From assembly GCA_031264875.1 (NCBI GenBank), contig JAISDK010000234.1:1-9286 (forward strand): 9,286 nt of DNA. The letters run 5' to 3'. This stretch comes from Prevotellaceae bacterium (lineage in GTDB: Bacteria > Bacteroidota > Bacteroidia > Bacteroidales > UBA932). The translations under genes and the position numbers were made by a program. The notes under the pieces are model-generated. The model was not told where the DNA came from and did not search any database. It saw nothing but the letters and a program-made list of their open reading frames with translations. Each line of letters opens with the position of its first letter. The first letter of the stretch is position 1. This document shows positions 6,024-9,286 of this stretch, piece by piece.

Positions 6024-7652
6024 ATGACGATGAAAAAAATAATTGGGGCAGTAAGTGCCGGTCTGATCCTCCCGGCCATCCTCCTGTTTGCCTGTTCACG
6101 GTCGGAAACAGACGTGTTCGGGAGTATTTATGGCATTGTCACCGATGCCAAATCGGGAGAGCCTGTCCGGTTAGCCGGCGTCACGCTGAATCCGGGCGGC
6201 GTCAAGACAACGACCGGAAACGACGGCCGGTACGAATATATCAGCATTGATCCCGGCCCGTATACGATACAGGTCATCAAGGATGGTTACCGGACGGAAT
6301 CTTTTTCGGTAACGGCGCTGGCCGGCGTATCTACGGCGGTAGACGTTCAACTGGCTGCAGGCGTCAGCAATCTGTTTGTAGACAGGACAACTCTTACCTT
6401 TGGCTCCAGTGACAACCTCGCCACGTTCAACATTTCCAATACCGGCTCAAGCGAACTGAACTGGGAGATTATCTACGATTGCGACTGGATAGAATCAATC
6501 ACCCCCACTCAGGGGACAACGAACACGCAGGAAAGCACGGCCATCAGCGTCAGAATTAACCGGGCGAAACTGACGGACAGCAAAATCTATTCCTACAGTC
6601 TGGTGATCACTTCGTCGGGCGGCAGCGCCGACATTACCGTGACGGCAACCGGCGATATTGCGCAGGCCCGTCTTCAGGTGGATAAAACGGAGATTGATTT
6701 CGGGACAAACAGTTCAATGAGTACCCTTTTGATAAGCAATCCCGGCAGGAAAGACCTGAACTGGCAGATTGCCAAAGACGGCGCCTGGATAGCGGAAGTA
6801 TCGCCGTCGTCGGGCACTACCCGAATCAACGGGCAGACCTCCGTCACCGTCAAAATCGACCGGACAAAACTGGAGGCCGTCCGCATCTATACGGGTAAAC
6901 TGATTATCACCTCCGACGGCGGAAATGCCGAAATCCCGCTTACCGTCAACGGAGAATCCGGCGGAGGTAGCGCTAAGGATGTTGTAAAAAACGGTCTGAC
7001 AGGTTACTATACCTTCGAAGACGGGACAGCCAAAAACACCGTCGATACCTATTATGGAGGCAGCCTGATCGGCAATCCCGAAATCATTACCGACACGCCG
7101 AACGGCGAAGGGAAGGCGGTTTTCTTCAGGGCTTCGGAAAAGCAGAGTATGAGTATCGCCGGCAATCCGTTCGAGAACCAGACGCGGTATTCTATTCTGT
7201 TTTGGATAAAGGATTTCCGGGATGGCCTTATCTTTTCGGTGATGAGTTCCGAAACTTATTATCGGGGATATAATTATCCGCAATTGATCTGTAACAATGG
7301 AAAATTTGAATTTCTTGCCTCGTCTTTCTCTATCGGGGGGTATATACCTGTTTTTAGTTATGGCGCTACGGCTATTCAAGACGGGCGATGGCATTTTTTA
7401 AATATCACCTGTTCAAAAAGTACAAATAAATGGACCATCAAATTATATATAGACGGGAATTTGGTAGATACCATGATCAGCGATGCTTATTTCTCAGACC
7501 CGATGACGAAGCTTCTGTTCGGAGGTAATGGCGGAATGCATAATATCGGATCTGACGTAATTGCCACTAATTTAAAAATAGACAATATACGGATTTACGA
7601 CCGGGAATTGAACGTAACGGAAATAAAGACGATTTATAATGCTGAAAAATAA
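6024..7652 (+). CDS. Surface lipoprotein: regulatory-like domain, two BACON, LamG (A1)
   Basis: A 542-residue modular lipoprotein. The signal ends in lipobox LFAC with Cys24. Residues about 32-111 form a carboxypeptidase-regulatory-like beta domain (GIVTDAKSGEPV, TTTGNDGRYEY, GPYTIQVIKDGY). Two BACON domains follow at about 116-209 and 213-309, each with an LNW core, a W-I pair, S/T-P-x-x-G and an SxGG strand. A Gly/Ser linker (SGGGS) leads to a LamG/concanavalin-like domain at about 325-542 (YYTFEDGT, SILFWIKDFRDG, DGRWHFLNITC, LKIDNIRIYDREL). BACON and LamG domains bind glycans or proteins; no catalytic residues are apparent, so this is an exposed binding protein or adhesin. The start may be 6030 (the second ATG), which leaves a more standard MKK signal. 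The second half of the LamG region is AT-richer than the BACON part, suggesting a mosaic origin. Confidence 0.88.
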   Translation: MTMKKIIGAVSAGLILPAILLFACSRSETDVFGSIYGIVTDAKSGEPVRLAGVTLNPGGVKTTTGNDGRYEYISIDPGPYTIQVIKDGYRTESFSVTALAGVSTAVDVQLAAGVSNLFVDRTTLTFGSSDNLATFNISNTGSSELNWEIIYDCDWIESITPTQGTTNTQESTAISVRINRAKLTDSKIYSYSLVITSSGGSADITVTATGDIAQARLQVDKTEIDFGTNSSMSTLLISNPGRKDLNWQIAKDGAWIAEVSPSSGTTRINGQTSVTVKIDRTKLEAVRIYTGKLIITSDGGNAEIPLTVNGESGGGSAKDVVKNGLTGYYTFEDGTAKNTVDTYYGGSLIGNPEIITDTPNGEGKAVFFRASEKQSMSIAGNPFENQTRYSILFWIKDFRDGLIFSVMSSETYYRGYNYPQLICNNGKFEFLASSFSIGGYIPVFSYGATAIQDGRWHFLNITCSKSTNKWTIKLYIDGNLVDTMISDAYFSDPMTKLLFGGNGGMHNIGSDVIATNLKIDNIRIYDRELNVTEIKTIYNAEK

Positions 7653-9109
7653 CAGATTTATTGTATTACATATAATAAAAAAAATGAAAAAGAAAAGTTG
7701 GTTTTGGATATGGAGTATTCTTATTGCGGTAACAATTCTTTCTTCCTGCAAGAAAGAACCGTTAGACGAGATTGACCCGGAAGGGCGGGTACATGGCCCT
7801 GTTGCCTATTACACCTTCGACAACGAAACGGCAGAAGATTTGTCCATCCATGGATATGACGGCAGCCTGATCAATAATCCGGAATTTATTACCGATACGC
7901 CAAATGGAAGTGGAAAAGCCATTTTCTTCAGGGCAGTAGAAAAACAGTATTTGAATATCCCCTATGATCTTTTTGAAGGTCTGACGAAATATTCCATTCT
8001 GTTTTGGATTAAAGATTTTCGGGATGGCTTTATCTTCTCGGGAATGGGCGCCGAAACTTATCGGGGAGACAACTATCCGCAATTGATCTGCGCAGATGGG
8101 CTATTTGCCTTTTCCGCTTCGGGTTTTCCTTTTTATATTGGAGCATCCGTTTTCAGTTATGGCGCTACGGCTATTCAGGATGGGCAATGGCATTTTTTAG
8201 GCATCACATGTTCGCGAAAAGGAGTTTTATATAATGGTGCTCAATGGACGATTAAATTGTATGTAGACGGAAGATTGGCAGATACCACGACCGAAGATGC
8301 TCTTTCACCTGCCCAGCCTATAACAAAATTTCAGTTCGGAGGCAATGGCAACGGAATGCATAATATTAGCACTAACGTGACTGCCACTAATCTGAAAATC
8401 GACAATATCCGGGTTTACGACCGTGAATTGAGTGCAAAAGATGTCAAAACGCTTTATGATTCGGAGAGATAGCATAATTTGAAACTGATACGTTCCGGTG
8501 ACAAACGAATATTTTAATCCGTTGGGCAGTGTCTCTTAGCAGAAAACAAATATAAATGATGACGATGAAAAAGATAATTTGGGCAGCAAGCGCCGGTCTG
8601 ATCCTCACGACCATACTCCTGTTTACCTGTTCCCGGTCGGAAGTAGACATGTTCGGGAATATCAACGGCATTGTGACGGATTTCAAGTCGGGAGAGCCGG
8701 TCTGGGCTGCCGGCGTGACACTGAATCCGGGCGGCGTAAAAACAACGACCGGAAACGACGGAAGATACGAGTATCATGAGATAGACCCCGGTCAATATAC
8801 GGTGCAGGTGATGAAAGACGGTTACCAGACGGCCTCGCTGTCGGTTACCATGCAGGCAGGAGTGGCTAAAACCGTGGATGTCCAGCTTAATGTGGGGACA
8901 GGCATACTGACTGTGGATAGATTGAAACGTCTATCAGGTCTTATTATGCATCTTCGGACACTAGACCGTCGAGAATACAATTCGGATGTTATGGAATGAC
9001 GCACTGGTTGTATGGAAATGTGTACGCTATGAAACTGGATAATATCCGATTTTACGACCGGACATTGAACGCGAACGATGTCAGGGCGATTTATGAAGCG
9101 GAAAATAAA
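7003..9109 (+). repeat. Related LamG-coding segments in A1, B1 and A2
   Basis: LamG DNA at about 7003-7649 (A1) and 7803-8469 (B1) is similar throughout, with near-identical patches such as GGCGCTACGGCTATTCA and TATCCGCAATTGATCTG. A third, partial copy is at 8921-9109 in A2. Confidence 0.8.
7684..8472 (+). CDS. LamG-domain lipoprotein (B1)
   Basis: A 262-residue lipoprotein. From ATG 7684 the signal is MKKKSWFWIWSILIA with lipobox LSSC (Cys22). An in-frame ATG at 7639 overlaps the previous gene and adds 15 residues before the signal, so it is rejected. After a short linker nearly all of the protein (about 37-262) is a LamG/concanavalin-like domain closely related to that of the preceding gene: YYTFDNET, ITDTPNGSGKAIFFRA, SILFWIKDFRDG, YPQLICADG, FSYGATAIQDGQWHF and LKIDNIRVYDREL. 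It lacks the regulatory-like and BACON domains. It is probably a surface binding protein. It appears to be a paralogue derived by tandem duplication with loss of the N-terminal modules, and lies 31 bases after gene A1. Confidence 0.88.
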   Translation: MKKKSWFWIWSILIAVTILSSCKKEPLDEIDPEGRVHGPVAYYTFDNETAEDLSIHGYDGSLINNPEFITDTPNGSGKAIFFRAVEKQYLNIPYDLFEGLTKYSILFWIKDFRDGFIFSGMGAETYRGDNYPQLICADGLFAFSASGFPFYIGASVFSYGATAIQDGQWHFLGITCSRKGVLYNGAQWTIKLYVDGRLADTTTEDALSPAQPITKFQFGGNGNGMHNISTNVTATNLKIDNIRVYDRELSAKDVKTLYDSER

Positions 9110-9112
9110 TAA
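8556..9112 (+). pseudogene. Broken copy of the modular lipoprotein (A2)
   Basis: The frame at 8556-8999 starts with a lipoprotein signal (lipobox LFTC) and a regulatory-like domain nearly the same as in A1 (shared TTTGNDGRYEY), reaching TGILTVD, where the first BACON domain should begin. There it departs into RLKRLSGL and stops at 8997-8999. In frame 2, bases 8921-9109 encode the end of a LamG domain (IETSIRSYYASSD, then KLDNIRFYDRTLN and AIYEAENK) ending at TAA 9110-9112. Compared with A1 it is 1,075 bases shorter net, lacking both BACON domains and most of LamG, and the join is out of frame near 8915-8921. A short product of about 147 aa may still be made and lipidated, with only the regulatory-like domain intact. 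Confidence 0.82.
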
Positions 9113-9142
9113 TTATAAAAAACAGATTGATATATGTGTAAT

Positions 9143-9286
9143 ATGAAAAAGAAAAAGACTTGTTTGAAATGGAGTTTACTTGTCACGGCATGTATGCTGC
9201 TGTCCTGTTCAAGAACCGAAATAGATACATTCGGGAATATTTTCGGGATTGTGACCGACCTGACCGGTGCGCCGATTCAGGCGGCC
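9143..9286 (+). CDS. Lipoprotein with regulatory-like domain (B2), 3' partial
   Basis: An open frame of 48 codons running off the window. It begins MKKKKTCLKWSL, a lipoprotein signal ending in lipobox LLSC, followed by SRTEIDTFGNIFGIVTD, the start of the same regulatory-like domain as in A1 and A2. An in-frame ATG at 9134 would add three residues. The signal peptide and the upstream bases (ACAGATT, then an ATG preceded by AT-rich DNA) resemble gene B1 rather than A1, but the following domain is the A type. The downstream domain content cannot be seen. Confidence 0.75.
   Translation, partial: MKKKKTCLKWSLLVTACMLLSCSRTEIDTFGNIFGIVTDLTGAPIQAA

Larger units (their letters stand above)
6024..8910 (+). 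repeat. Tandem repeat of lipoprotein 5' ends, 2,535-bp spacing
   Basis: Bases 6024 to about 6375 and 8559 to about 8910 align without gaps at an offset of 2,535 (checked at ATGACGATGAAAAA and at ACAACGACCGGAAACGACGG, 6207 and 8742). They cover the start, signal peptide and regulatory-like domain of A1 and A2. With the B-type starts this gives an A-B-A-B order. Confidence 0.85.

Noticed and set aside
8473..8555. Bacteroidetes-type promoter (TTTG and TATTTTA) ahead of copy A2
   Set aside because: The -7-like element lacks the TTTG part of TAnnTTTG, and such matches are common in AT-rich gaps.

Overview
The window looks like Bacteroidetes (Bacteroidales) DNA. The evidence is the many lipoproteins with short SPII signals, BACON domains, carboxypeptidase-regulatory-like beta domains, LamG modules and a DUF5683-like protein, together with AT-rich intergenic DNA lacking obvious Shine-Dalgarno sites. 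Every credible gene is on the + strand. No RNA gene, insertion sequence, CRISPR array or convincing terminator was seen.

Left part (1-2902): a compact, translationally coupled block for ubiquitin-like protein conjugation. It holds an E2/UBC-like protein (5' end cut by the window), a JAMM/MPN isopeptidase with a complete metal-binding motif, and an E1/ThiF-type adenylating enzyme. This E2-deubiquitinase-E1 gene content is that of the bacterial ubiquitination-like (Bub/Bil) operons, some of which act in phage defence. The ubiquitin-like modifier itself is not visible and may lie upstream of base 1.

Middle (2908-4318): two membrane proteins of unknown function. The first starts 5 bases after the E1 gene. 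It has three membrane segments and a WG-repeat domain, and its last repeat is broken by a one-base deletion in a G run (GGGG to GGG). The second carries a B-box-like eight-ligand zinc module followed by three membrane segments. Zinc cross-brace folds of this kind include RING and B-box, so it is a speculative membrane-bound E3-like or adaptor candidate.

Right part (4502-9286): visibly more GC-rich, apparently a different unit. An LPP20-like lipoprotein overlaps (ATGA) a secreted DUF5683-like protein. These are followed by a run of surface lipoproteins built from shared modules: (A1) regulatory-like + 2 BACON + LamG; (B1) LamG only; (A2) a broken copy of A1 that lost about 1.08 kb and the reading frame; (B2) a lipoprotein running off the window end. 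The order is A-B-A-B, a tandem duplication with module shuffling, likely involved in carbohydrate or protein binding at the cell surface.

The most interesting points are the conjugation operon with its membrane WG and B-box neighbours, the WG-repeat frameshift, and the decaying tandem lipoprotein array.
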